NCBI RefSeq assembly: GCF_009494395.1
Contig: NZ_VZCB01000101.1
Coordinates: 140,680-204,679, forward strand
DNA: 64,000 nucleotides
DNA from: Segatella copri
GTDB taxonomy: Bacteria > Bacteroidota > Bacteroidia > Bacteroidales > Bacteroidaceae
Direction of reading: 5' to 3'
The notes under the pieces were generated by a model. That model was not told the origin of the DNA. It did no database searches and saw nothing but the letters and a program-made list of their open reading frames with translations. This document shows positions 54,205-61,750 of the stretch, piece by piece. Position 1 is the stretch's first letter, and every line of letters begins with the position of its first letter. The translations under genes and the position numbers were made by a program.

Positions 54205-54906
54205 ATGATCTATTCTAAAGAAGTAGACAACATGTGCGTTGTCGCTAAGGGTCCTAACCACGGACCAGCTCCAATTCCTGAAGAGGGAAAATGGATTCAG
54301 GCAAAAGAGATCAAAGACATCTCTGGTTATACTCACGGTGTGGGTTGGTGTGCTCCTCAGCAGGGTGCTTGCAAGCTCTCTTTGAACATCAAGGAAGGCG
54401 TTATTCAGGAAGCTCTTGTTGAGACCATCGGTTGTACTGGTATGACTCACTCAGCTGCTATGGCTTCTGAGATTCTCCCAGGCAAGACTATTCTTGAGGC
54501 TTTGAACACTGACCTCGTTTGCGATGCTATCAATACAGCTATGCGCGAGCTCTTCCTCCAGATTGTTTACGGTCGTAGCCAGAGCGCTTTCTCTGAGGGC
54601 GGTCTCGTTATCGGTGCAGGTCTTGAGGACTTGGGTAAGGGTCTTCGTTCACAGACAGGTACTCTCTATGGTACTGTAGCTAAGGGTACACGTTACCTCG
54701 AGTTGACAGAGGGTTACATCACAAAGCAGTTCCTCGACAAGGACAGCCAGGTTTGTGGTTACGAGTATGTTCACCTCGGCAAGATGATGGAAGCTATCAA
54801 GAACGGTATGGACGCTAACGAGGCTGTCAAGAAGTTCACAGGTAGCTACGGTCGTACAACTGCTGAGCAGGGTGTTGTTAAAGCTATTGATCCACGTAAA
54901 GAATAA
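54205..54906 (+). CDS. NifU/IscU-like iron-sulfur scaffold protein
   Basis: A 233-residue protein with an IscU-type core: 'GWCAPQQGACKLSLNI' and 'IGCTGMTHSAAMASEILPG' hold the first cluster cysteines, and further cysteines occur at 'DLVCDAI' and 'SQVCGYEY'. It lacks the C-terminal thioredoxin-like Nfu domain. The long insertion after residue 105 differs from IscU and is shared with scaffold-like proteins that precede GGGtGRT genes. It lies 15 bp upstream of the GGGtGRT gene. Codons are strongly biased (GCT, GGT, CGT, CTC), as in highly expressed genes. Confidence 0.82.
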   Translation: MIYSKEVDNMCVVAKGPNHGPAPIPEEGKWIQAKEIKDISGYTHGVGWCAPQQGACKLSLNIKEGVIQEALVETIGCTGMTHSAAMASEILPGKTILEALNTDLVCDAINTAMRELFLQIVYGRSQSAFSEGGLVIGAGLEDLGKGLRSQTGTLYGTVAKGTRYLELTEGYITKQFLDKDSQVCGYEYVHLGKMMEAIKNGMDANEAVKKFTGSYGRTTAEQGVVKAIDPRKE

Positions 54907-54921
54907 TAAGGAGATACAGAT

Positions 54922-55935
54922 ATGATTAGAAAAGTAAGTTACGAAAGTCAGGAACGTCGCGAGAAGCAGGTTCTTGCTGCTCTTAATGCTAACGGTATCA
55001 AGAGCTTGGAAGAGGCTAATCAAATCTGCGAGGACGCAGGTGTTGACCCTTATCAGATGTGTGAAGATACTCAGCGTATCTGCTTCGAGAACGCTAAGTG
55101 GGCGTATGTAGCTGGTGCTGCTATCGCTATCAAGAAAGGTGTTAAGACTGCTGCTGATGCAGCTGAGGCTATCGGTATCGGTTTGCAGGCTTTCTGCATC
55201 CCAGGTTCTGTAGCTGACGACCGTAAGGTTGGTCTTGGTCACGGTAACTTGGCTGCTCGTTTGCTCCGTGAGGAGACTCAGTGCTTCGCTTTCTTGGCTG
55301 GTCACGAGTCTTTCGCTGCTGCTGAGGGTGCTATCAAGATTGCTGAGATGGCTAACAAGGTTCGCAAGAACCCATTGCGCGTTATCTTGAACGGTCTTGG
55401 TAAGGATGCTGCTCAGATCATCAGCCGCATCAACGGTTTCACATACGTTCAGACAAAGTTTGATTACTACACAGGTGAGTTGAAGGTTGTTAACCGCATC
55501 GCTTACAGCGACGGTCCACGTGCTAAGGTTAACTGCTATGGCGCTGACGACGTTCGCGAGGGTGTTGCTATCAACTGGAGCGAGGATGTAGACGTATCAA
55601 TCACTGGTAACTCTACAAACCCTACACGTTTCCAGCACCCAGTAGCTGGTACATACAAGAAGGAGCGTATTGCTGCTGGTAAGCCATACTTCTCAGTAGC
55701 TTCTGGTGGTGGTACAGGTCGTACATTGCACCCAGATAACATGGCTGCAGGTCCTGCTTCTTACGGTATGACTGATACAATGGGTCGTATGCACTCAGAC
55801 GCTCAGTTCGCAGGTTCTTCTTCAGTTCCTGCTCACGTAGAGATGATGGGCTTCCTCGGTATGGGTAACAACCCTATGGTAGGTGCTACTGTAGCTATCG
55901 CTGTAGCTATCGACCTCGCTATCAACAAGAAGTAA
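54922..55935 (+). CDS. GGGtGRT protein
   Basis: A 337-residue protein of the GGGtGRT family, named after its 'SGGGTGRTLHPDNMAAG' motif (near residue 256). Other conserved-looking parts are 'DPYQMCEDTQRICFENAKWAYVAGAA', 'LGHGNLAARLLREETQCFAFLAGHESFAAAEGAIKIA' and the C-terminal 'VPAHVEMMGFLGMGNNPMVGATVAIAVAIDLA'. The biochemical function is unknown; five cysteines in the first half could bind metal. Operon with a NifU-like scaffold implies a cluster- or redox-linked task. It is among the most highly codon-biased genes in the window. Confidence 0.88.
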   Translation: MIRKVSYESQERREKQVLAALNANGIKSLEEANQICEDAGVDPYQMCEDTQRICFENAKWAYVAGAAIAIKKGVKTAADAAEAIGIGLQAFCIPGSVADDRKVGLGHGNLAARLLREETQCFAFLAGHESFAAAEGAIKIAEMANKVRKNPLRVILNGLGKDAAQIISRINGFTYVQTKFDYYTGELKVVNRIAYSDGPRAKVNCYGADDVREGVAINWSEDVDVSITGNSTNPTRFQHPVAGTYKKERIAAGKPYFSVASGGGTGRTLHPDNMAAGPASYGMTDTMGRMHSDAQFAGSSSVPAHVEMMGFLGMGNNPMVGATVAIAVAIDLAINKK

Positions 55936-55972
55936 TTTTCTTTGAGATAACAAAAAGATAAGTATAAATGTT

Positions 55973-56013
55973 GAGGGTGTGTCATTCAGAATGGCACACC
56001 CTCCTTTTGTTTT
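55973..56013 (+). terminator. Terminator of the GGGtGRT operon
   Basis: GAGGGTGTGTCATT (55973-55986) pairs with AATGGCACACCCTC (55990-56003), loop CAG, then CTTTTGTTTT. It abuts the stop of the convergent alpha-galactosidase gene. Confidence 0.87.
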
Positions 56014-57232
56014 ATCTCAACACGAAAACCTTGGTTTCGTGGGCAGTCACCTTGCCCTTCCATCGGTTAGCCTTCCTGGCTATATCGCGATGCTGCCAGA
56101 CATCTCTTACCAGATACTTGCCGTTCAGTCCCAACTGCTTGAAATCAGCCAGCACCTGGATTGGCTTGTCACTGCTGTTAAGAATGGCAACGGCATGAGA
56201 ACCATCAGCCAACGGACGTACAAATATCTGATAATCCTTCTCGTTCACCTTTCTCTCGGCAGCCTTGCCCAATGCATCCTGGTCGATGGCAATCATCTCC
56301 TTGTTCAGGAGAATGCGCTTGTCTTCAGGCGAAAGCTGGCGAAGATCGTTGCTCAAAGCCAAGACCGACGACATCATGCACCACATGCTCATCTGAGTCT
56401 GATACTCAGTATAGTTGCAGCCTACGCCACCCAAATCGCTGGATGGTCCGCCCTTGCCGTTCAGTCCCACTACCAGCATATCCATGTCCGGCCACTGACC
56501 GTGGCGCACGTCCTTGGCAAGCGGAGCAGTAACATTCACGATGTCAAGAATACCCATACCGCCCTGCTTGACGATATCTTTCCACATATCTCTTACGTCG
56601 TAGCTGGTTCTCCATAGCGAACCACCCACTTCCTCGCACCACTCCTCGCAGTTGCGCTGACCCCACTCGCAGATGCCGAGCACGATGTTCCTGCCCGACT
56701 TGCTCAGCGCTTCAGCCATCGCACGGTATCGGCGGCGGGCAGTAGCGCTATCCTCCGGAGCATTGCAGTAATCATATTTCAGATAGTCGATGCCCCAGGA
56801 AGCAAAGGTGCGTGCATCCTGCTCTTCGAATCCGTAGCTGGCAGTCCATCCGCCGCAGGTAAGCTGGGCAGCGTCAGAATAAATTCCCAGTTTCAAGCCC
56901 TTGGAGTGAACATAATCGGCAAGCGCCTTGATGCCGTTAGGGAATTTCTTAGGGTCAGGGATGATGTTGTTGTGTCGGTCTCTTCCCCCCTGCCACAGGT
57001 CATCGATAAAGATGTATTCATACCCTGCATCGCGGAATCCCTGTTCTACCATGGCATCAGCCGTTTCCTTGATAAGCTGTTCACTGATGTCCCCCTTGAA
57101 GAGGTTCCAGGTCATCCATCCCATAGGAGGAGTTTTGGTCAATTGGTTACGCTCCAGCAACGTTTCGCTTTTCTGCGAAAATGCAGATGTTGCGAGAAGA
57201 GCAGCAAAAGTCAGCGTTAAAATTTTCTTCAT
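56012..57232 (-). CDS. Secreted GH27 alpha-galactosidase
   Basis: A 406-residue glycoside hydrolase family 27 enzyme with a signal peptide (ending at about 'SAFSQ'). 'TPPMGWMTWNLF', 'YEYIFIDDLWQ', 'GLKLGIYSDAAQLTCGG', the nucleophile region 'YLKYDYCNAPED' and 'SYDVRDMW' with the acid/base Asp are present, followed by a C-terminal beta domain. It releases terminal alpha-linked galactose, for example from galactomannans or raffinose sugars. A -7 element TACCTTTG is at 57281-57288. Confidence 0.93.
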   Translation of the reverse strand: MKKILTLTFAALLATSAFSQKSETLLERNQLTKTPPMGWMTWNLFKGDISEQLIKETADAMVEQGFRDAGYEYIFIDDLWQGGRDRHNNIIPDPKKFPNGIKALADYVHSKGLKLGIYSDAAQLTCGGWTASYGFEEQDARTFASWGIDYLKYDYCNAPEDSATARRRYRAMAEALSKSGRNIVLGICEWGQRNCEEWCEEVGGSLWRTSYDVRDMWKDIVKQGGMGILDIVNVTAPLAKDVRHGQWPDMDMLVVGLNGKGGPSSDLGGVGCNYTEYQTQMSMWCMMSSVLALSNDLRQLSPEDKRILLNKEMIAIDQDALGKAAERKVNEKDYQIFVRPLADGSHAVAILNSSDKPIQVLADFKQLGLNGKYLVRDVWQHRDIARKANRWKGKVTAHETKVFVLR

Positions 57233-57280
57233 GATTCGAATAAGTTTAAGTTATTGATTTTCTAGTTGTATATATCTCTA

Positions 57281-57288
57281 CAAAGGTA
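57281..57288 (-). promoter_or_regulatory. -7 element of the GH27 gene
   Basis: CAAAGGTA on the plus strand reads TACCTTTG. The -33 box is only CAGG on the plus strand (CCTG). Confidence 0.45.
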
Positions 57289-57350
57289 CACATTTTATTG
57301 TTAGGATGCAGGTATCAGCGCATATTTTTAATGATTTTTAAATAAAATCA

Positions 57351-57394
57351 GGGATGGATACACCTTAATAACAGGTGAAATCCATCCCCTTTTC
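57351..57394 (-). terminator. Terminator of the DUF5675 gene
   Basis: GGGATGGAT (57351-57359) pairs with ATCCATCCC (57380-57388), and CACCT with AGGTG inside. The minus side is followed by TGATTTTATTT, the plus side by CTTTTCTTTC. Confidence 0.75.
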
Positions 57395-57414
57395 TTTCTA
57401 TAAGAGAATCTTAC

Positions 57415-57975
57415 TTAGATTATCGTGATCCAGATACCTTCGCCTCGGTCGCGAGCCTCTGTCATGGCGTTGATGAGTCGCTGCAGCCAGATGCGGGAGT
57501 CCACCACCATGCCCTCGAGCTTGTTCTCCCCAACGAGGATGCAGCCTTGCGTGTCGTCAGGATAATTGCCGGCATGGATGCGGATGCCCTCAAAATTCGG
57601 CACGCCCAACAGCAATGGCAGCCAACGCTTGAATCTTGGCGAATACGATATGACCACAGGATAAGTACCCTCAGGAATGGCAGTATGGCCAGGTATCTTA
57701 CGAGCCTTCTCGCCGCTCTTGCGGCTATAGCGGGCATCCACTTCCTCTGGCTTCAGCTTGATACCCAACAGATTACGCCATGTAGGCTCCAAGGTATCGC
57801 AGAGATATGTATCCTTGGATAGCAGCTGGCTGTCAAAGGTATGGACAAATGTACTCTTATCGTCTTTCTTCTTGCCGGGCAGCGAGATTCGCTTTACGCT
57901 TGCATCGGTCAGCAGATAGAGTCTGCCTATGGTATAAGTTCTTTTTTTAGCTATTCGCTTTAATACTATTTCCAT
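57415..57975 (-). CDS. DUF5675 family protein
   Basis: A 186-residue protein with the DUF5675 core: 'TYTIGRLYLLTD', 'DTLEPTWRNL', 'AIPEGTYPVVISYSPRFKRWLPLLLGVPNFEGIRIHAGNYPDDTQGCILVGENK'. The 'I(P)EG.Y.V...S..F...P.L..VP.F..I.IH.GN...DT.GC' pattern resembles L,D-transpeptidase-like or phage lysis-associated proteins, with an invariant-looking His and Cys. It is common in Bacteroidetes prophage and mobile loci. Function is not proven. Confidence 0.82.
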   Translation of the reverse strand: MEIVLKRIAKKRTYTIGRLYLLTDASVKRISLPGKKKDDKSTFVHTFDSQLLSKDTYLCDTLEPTWRNLLGIKLKPEEVDARYSRKSGEKARKIPGHTAIPEGTYPVVISYSPRFKRWLPLLLGVPNFEGIRIHAGNYPDDTQGCILVGENKLEGMVVDSRIWLQRLINAMTEARDRGEGIWITII

Positions 57976-57983
57976 TTTGTCTG

Positions 57984-58002
57984 AATGTTAAGTGTTAAGT
58001 TT
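57984..58002. repeat. TGTTAAG word repeat
   Basis: AATGTTAAGTGTTAAGTTTT just upstream of the DUF5675 start; a similar block, GTGTTAAGTATTAAATGTTAAA, is at 60582-60603. Confidence 0.5.
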
Positions 58003-58013
58003 TTTTAAAACCG

Positions 58014-59384
58014 TTAAACGTTGCAACCTCTCAGGTCGAGTCCGTCAGAACGATATAATAGCTTCTTAAAACTGAATAACTGAATACTGAACACCTTTCC
58101 ACCCTGCTTTCTGTCACCACCGTCGGCATTTGCTCCCTTCGGAGGAATTTTCTCGATGTAATGGCGGTTCACCCAGTTTCTCAGCATCATCGCCGTACCC
58201 TTCTTGCCAAAGTCGTTCTGCAGGCGCACCATCTCAGCCTGCGCGTAGGTAAAGGTGTCAGGCAATTGCTGCAGCAGGTTGGTAGGTCCTCGCTTGCTCG
58301 ATTTCTCTCCTACCTCATTAGCCTTGGCTATGCCTGTGCCAAAGAAAATCATCTTGCACCACAGGTCGTAACTCTCGCTCCATCTGATGAACTCTTCTAT
58401 TTCGGGTTCCCATTTGCAGCCGTTTGCCACGTATAGCACACAAGCCTTGAGGAAGGCAATCACGTTGCCACGGAAGGAAAGATTCTCGAACACCCTGTTT
58501 TGCGACATGCGCGAAAAGTCGGCGTTCTCATCCTTCAACTTTTCTGCCAGGGCGAAAGCCTCAGCGCAGTCTATCCTGCCCGATGCCTTGCACAGATTCT
58601 CTATGTACGGTCTGAGCGCCTCTCTGAAGGCATCGTCGTATTCGCCGTATACAGGCATTTCGGCACCGATTTCCCGCTCCGGGATGGTACAGAAGTTGAT
58701 GCGGCTGATAGGTCCGTCGGTGAGCACCTTGGAGAAATATCGCTGTCCCAGCTGGACGGTGGTCGATGCATTCCAGTTGAACCGGATGGTGATGCGCTCG
58801 GTGACGCTCGATGTACCCACGCGCGTCTGACCGTATTGGTTGCCCGGGTCGAAGGCAAGGCACATGATCTTGAACTGCTGGTTGCCCTGCCCCTTGAGGG
58901 CATCGAACTGGTCTATCTCGTTGAGCGATGTATAGAGGAAATGCTCCTGAGCCTCTGCCGTGCGCATCACGAAGGCAGGGTTGGTCATATCGGCGTCTAT
59001 CTCCTGGATGATGAGGTTTTCCGGACGCTTGCGCTTATCCTTGTTGGCTCCCTTGCGTGTCACCTCGTCTTTCCATTCCTTCTCCCGGTTCAGGTTCTCA
59101 CGGTCGCGCTGTCTGATGTCCTCCATAATCATGTTGATGGGCATCTGCACACAGTTCTTGCCTGCGCCCGTGCCCGCCAGCAGACAGCACATCAGGGTAG
59201 CCTCGTGCTCCACATTGTCAATATACTTGAAGGTGGTCTTGCAGAGGTGTGTGGCAAGTGGCGGGAAGATGGCGTGTGCCACGGCAGGCTTATAGACGTC
59301 GCAGCAGCTCCACGAGTTTTGGGAGATGTTGGGGCATCGGAGGCGGAACGATTTTATCATCTTCCGCATTGGAATCCGTGCCAT
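58014..59384 (-). CDS. DUF3987 domain protein, downstream half of a frameshifted locus
   Basis: A primase/helicase-like DUF3987 protein of about 430 residues. Homology-like sequence starts at 'DVYKPAVAHAIFPPLATHLCKTTFKYIDNVEHEATLMC' (about residue 29), followed by a P-loop-like 'LAGTGAGKNCVQMPI' in which the usual Ser/Thr is Asn, 'NEIDQFDAL' and 'WNASTTVQLGQRYF'. The first 28 residues are the out-of-frame reading of the upstream gene's end. The 3' end (VFSIQLFSFKKLL) is encoded by the ACTGAAT word repeat also found at 20.4-20.6 kb. Such proteins belong to mobile elements. Confidence 0.78.
   Translation of the reverse strand: MARIPMRKMIKSFRLRCPNISQNSWSCCDVYKPAVAHAIFPPLATHLCKTTFKYIDNVEHEATLMCCLLAGTGAGKNCVQMPINMIMEDIRQRDRENLNREKEWKDEVTRKGANKDKRKRPENLIIQEIDADMTNPAFVMRTAEAQEHFLYTSLNEIDQFDALKGQGNQQFKIMCLAFDPGNQYGQTRVGTSSVTERITIRFNWNASTTVQLGQRYFSKVLTDGPISRINFCTIPEREIGAEMPVYGEYDDAFREALRPYIENLCKASGRIDCAEAFALAEKLKDENADFSRMSQNRVFENLSFRGNVIAFLKACVLYVANGCKWEPEIEEFIRWSESYDLWCKMIFFGTGIAKANEVGEKSSKRGPTNLLQQLPDTFTYAQAEMVRLQNDFGKKGTAMMLRNWVNRHYIEKIPPKGANADGGDRKQGGKVFSIQLFSFKKLLYRSDGLDLRGCNV
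58067..58092. repeat. ACTGAATAACTGAATACTGAA repeat in the DUF3987 3' end
   Basis: The stretch AAAACTGAATAACTGAATAC continuing TGAA matches the right arm of the inverted repeat at 20563-20594 over about 24 bases. Confidence 0.7.
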
Positions 59385-60567
59385 CCTCGGTACTCACGGT
59401 CTTGAACGACACGGCATCCTTCTGGGATGACTTCTCTGCCTGGGCATTGATGCGGATAACGGCTTGCGACATCGGTTTCGAACTGTCACCATATTTCGCA
59501 TAGAAGTCGTGGATGAGCTGTTGGCAGTCACGCTCCTGCGAGAAGGCAGGCATCTTCTGTGCCACCACCGCCTTCAGTTCGTCTTCGGACATCACTCTCG
59601 ATGCGCCTGCGCTCATGATTGCCAGGAGCGATGAGTGACGGGAGCCTGGGGTGTTGATGTCTACGTCCTTCAGGCCTGCAGCATTGCGGAAGAGGTCGAA
59701 GGCTGCGAGGTTCTTGCCGGTTGCCACAGCCCCAGCATCCTGATGAGCTCCAGCAGGGCTGAGATGAGCAGCATGAGCAGCATTGCTATCACAAGGTTGG
59801 GCAGGCTGAATAGCAGAGCCAGCAGAAACAGCGTGATGGCTGTCAGAGCCCGGAAGTCGATGGTCTTGAACATGGTCTTTACTTTGAACTTGGAAATTTG
59901 AACTTTGAACTTTATGATTACTATTAACTGTTAACTGTAAACTATTAACTTTCCCAGCCCGTCCGTCAATCGTCAATCCACGGTCCAGGTAGGCTTGTCT
60001 GCGCTTCTCCAGCTCTTCCTGTGGCAGCACCTCATACCAATGGGGCGAGCGATAGATTTCCGACTCCTTGTCGGTGATGAAGAGCATTCGTTCTGGCGAG
60101 ATGCAGCTCTCGTCGTAGGGCACGCCCAGCGCCTCGCAATAGGCTCGCTGCGTCTCCTCGATAGTCATGCCCACGGGCATGCGGATGTCAATATGCAGCT
60201 TCTTGCGGGCAGAGTACTCCAGGTGCAGCAGGGCTCCCTTCCAGATGGTATCGCTGCAGTTCAGCTCACGTGCCTTCTCTATCGCCTTGTCCACATATTC
60301 CTTGTCGTCCACGTCGATGGTGGTCTGGAAGAGGAAGCTTTCGGGCACGGCGTTCTTTTGCGAGCGTCTGTTGTCCCGGAACTGGTAGTAGTGAGCACAG
60401 CGGAAAGGCAGCTGCTTCTTCAGTCCGTCGTTACCCTCACGGATGGCAGCTATCAGGTCTGCCATCCAGGGATAAGCGATGGTCTTGTCGTAGACCGAGA
60501 GTGGCTGGGAGCTTACGCTCCCCATATTGCCATTCTTGTACGGATTATATGCTATAATATGTTCCAT
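59290..60567 (-). CDS. BT4734/VirE-N domain protein, upstream half of a frameshifted locus
   Basis: A 425-residue protein. Residues 1-200 form the BT4734/VirE N-terminal (primase-like) domain: 'ESFLFQTTIDVDDKEYVDKAIEKA', 'LLHLEYSARKKLHIDIRMPVGMTIEETQRAYCEALG', 'DESCISPERMLFITD'. Residues about 210-300 are an odd linker: repeat-encoded (SLQLTVNS, NHKVQSSNFQVQSK) and then His/Ala/Ser-rich. The end 'LPKLVELLRRL' stops where related proteins continue into DUF3987, which resumes in the +1 frame (59299-59312). Start ATG at 60567. Confidence 0.8.
   Translation of the reverse strand: MEHIIAYNPYKNGNMGSVSSQPLSVYDKTIAYPWMADLIAAIREGNDGLKKQLPFRCAHYYQFRDNRRSQKNAVPESFLFQTTIDVDDKEYVDKAIEKARELNCSDTIWKGALLHLEYSARKKLHIDIRMPVGMTIEETQRAYCEALGVPYDESCISPERMLFITDKESEIYRSPHWYEVLPQEELEKRRQAYLDRGLTIDGRAGKVNSLQLTVNSNHKVQSSNFQVQSKDHVQDHRLPGSDSHHAVSAGSAIQPAQPCDSNAAHAAHLSPAGAHQDAGAVATGKNLAAFDLFRNAAGLKDVDINTPGSRHSSLLAIMSAGASRVMSEDELKAVVAQKMPAFSQERDCQQLIHDFYAKYGDSSKPMSQAVIRINAQAEKSSQKDAVSFKTVSTEDGTDSNAEDDKIVPPPMPQHLPKLVELLRRL
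59670..59873 (-). CDS. Overprinted hydrophobic 67-residue ORF (candidate)
   Basis: In another frame of the VirE-like linker lies an ATG-started ORF with basic/aromatic start (MFKTIDFRAL) and about 45 hydrophobic residues (TLFLLALLF, LVIAMLLMLLISALLELI), enough for one long or two short membrane helices, then a polar Ser/Thr tail. In the main frame the same bases give a low-complexity His/Ala/Ser segment. Either reading may be the older one. No clear ribosome-binding site is seen. Confidence 0.3.
   Translation of the reverse strand: MFKTIDFRALTAITLFLLALLFSLPNLVIAMLLMLLISALLELIRMLGLWQPARTSQPSTSSAMLQA
59881..59952. repeat. AAGTTCAAA and GTTAACT word repeats inside the VirE-like gene
   Basis: Minus-strand AATCATAAAGTTCAAAG (59903-59919) with GTTCAAATTTCCAAGTTC, preceded by AGTTAATAGTTTACAGTTAA and similar words. 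In frame they encode 'SLQLTVNSNHKVQSSNFQVQ'. Confidence 0.7.
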
Positions 60568-60601
60568 CGTTTTAATTTTGAGTGTTAAGTATTAAATGTT
60601 A

Positions 60602-60650
60602 AATCACTAATCATTAATCACTAATCATTAATCACTAATCATTAATCACT
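60602..60650. repeat. 14-bp tandem repeat AATCACTAATCATT
   Basis: Three exact copies (60602-60615, 60616-60629, 60630-60643) and a half copy, directly after the stop of the 131-codon gene and upstream of the VirE-like gene start. Confidence 0.85.
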
Positions 60651-61032
60651 ATAAATTCTCCTTGAATCCGGCAATCAGTTCCTTGTGCTCTGCCTTGAGG
60701 TAGCGCAGCATGTCCTGCTTGTCCAGGTCACGGCTGAAGGTATAGTTCACCTGCACCGTGCGCTTGGTGGTGCGCACCACGGCATGGTTGGTCTTGAAGA
60801 TTTCCTCGAAGATCTTCTCGCCCGTACGCTCGTAAGGCTTGAAGTCGAACTCGTCGCCTCGTTTCTCGCCAGAACATACCATTCTGCCCGGTATCACCTT
60901 AGGCTTTTCGCAGATAACCTCGGTATCGTTCCATGGCGCCTTGCGGAAGGCGATGGTACCGTTTTCTTCACTGATGATGGCTCCGTCCACCTTCTGGGCG
61001 TTGAGGAGCTGCTTCTTTGTTGCTTGTTTCAT
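60649..61032 (-). CDS. Hypothetical protein of the mobile locus
   Basis: A 127-residue basic protein from the ATG at 61032 (MKQATKKQLLNAQ; an upstream GTG is less likely). It has no membrane segment. Visible parts are 'GTIAFRKAPWNDTEVICEKPKVIPGRMVCSGEKRGDEFDFKPYERTG' and a C-terminal 'RTTKRTVQVNYTFSRDLDKQDMLRYLKAEHKELI'. I do not recognise it. It precedes the VirE-like gene on the same strand. Confidence 0.7.
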   Translation of the reverse strand: MKQATKKQLLNAQKVDGAIISEENGTIAFRKAPWNDTEVICEKPKVIPGRMVCSGEKRGDEFDFKPYERTGEKIFEEIFKTNHAVVRTTKRTVQVNYTFSRDLDKQDMLRYLKAEHKELIAGFKENL

Positions 61033-61065
61033 GATTGTAACCACTTGTTTATAAGATGAATAATG

Positions 61066-61596
61066 TCAGTTGATTCTCATATCGTTGATATACAGGCCGT
61101 CGACAGCATATCGGATGTCAATCGGTTTTATCAGAGGGTCATAATAGATACTATTCATCATGAGACATTCATAACGCCACCAGCAGTCCTTGTCCTCCAT
61201 CACAGGCTGGATAAAATCCTTGACCCACTTGTAGAACAACTTGCGCTCAGGATCTTTCGAACAGTCTATGCTCATATCTCTCACCACCTGAGAATCTACG
61301 AATATCATACTTCTCGAAGCTATTCCACCTTTTCGCTCCACCTTGTCAGCATTGCCAAAGAATTCACCGAAAAACAAACGATGTGTAAAATCCTTCGGAA
61401 CCCTTTTTGTTAGCTCTTCCACATACATTTCTACCACTTTCCCCTCTGTGTCGGCTAATACCGGGAACAATGTATCTCTGCCGATATCAGTAATGGCAAC
61501 CAGGTCCTCGATGCAGAAGAACAACCCTCTGTCGATTTTCACTACTCTCAATCCGCCATACTGCGGATGAAAAAACACATAAGCATTTCCTTTCAT
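61066..61596 (-). CDS. Hypothetical protein, N-terminus BRO-N-like
   Basis: A 176-residue protein. The N-terminal 'GLRVVKIDRGLFFCIEDLVAITDIG' has the rough shape of BRO-N/antirepressor domains (R-V-x-D-x-x-W/F-F-x-x-x-D), followed by 'FFGEFFGNADKVERKGGIASRSMIFVDSQVV'. The C-terminal half (WVKDFIQPVMEDKDCWWRYE) is unfamiliar. It starts about 120 bp downstream of a terminator-linked promoter. The BRO-N suggestion is weak. Confidence 0.6.
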   Translation of the reverse strand: MKGNAYVFFHPQYGGLRVVKIDRGLFFCIEDLVAITDIGRDTLFPVLADTEGKVVEMYVEELTKRVPKDFTHRLFFGEFFGNADKVERKGGIASRSMIFVDSQVVRDMSIDCSKDPERKLFYKWVKDFIQPVMEDKDCWWRYECLMMNSIYYDPLIKPIDIRYAVDGLYINDMRIN

Positions 61597-61678
61597 ATCA
61601 ATATATCATATTAAATGGTTGGGCTGCGAGATATTCGCCAAATTTCAGTTTCAGGAACGGTACCGGATTCCTATAAAC

Positions 61679-61719
61679 AAAAAACGCCCGCAACCAGACT
61701 TTACTCGACTGATTACGGG
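61679..61719 (-). terminator. Terminator abutting the promoter of the BRO-N-like gene
   Basis: CCCGCAACCAG (61687-61697) pairs with CTGATTACGGG (61709-61719) with two G/U pairs; the minus strand continues CGTTTTTTG. The 5' arm begins two bases from a -7 element (61722-61729). Confidence 0.75.
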
Positions 61720-61721
61720 TG

Positions 61722-61729
61722 CAAAGATA
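61722..61729 (-). promoter_or_regulatory. -7 element (TATCTTTG) upstream of the terminator hairpin
   Basis: CAAAGATA on the plus strand. The -33 position falls at the edge of the GTAC-rich array and does not match TTTG. Confidence 0.45.
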
Positions 61730-61750
61730 CGGATATATTTCCATACTTAC

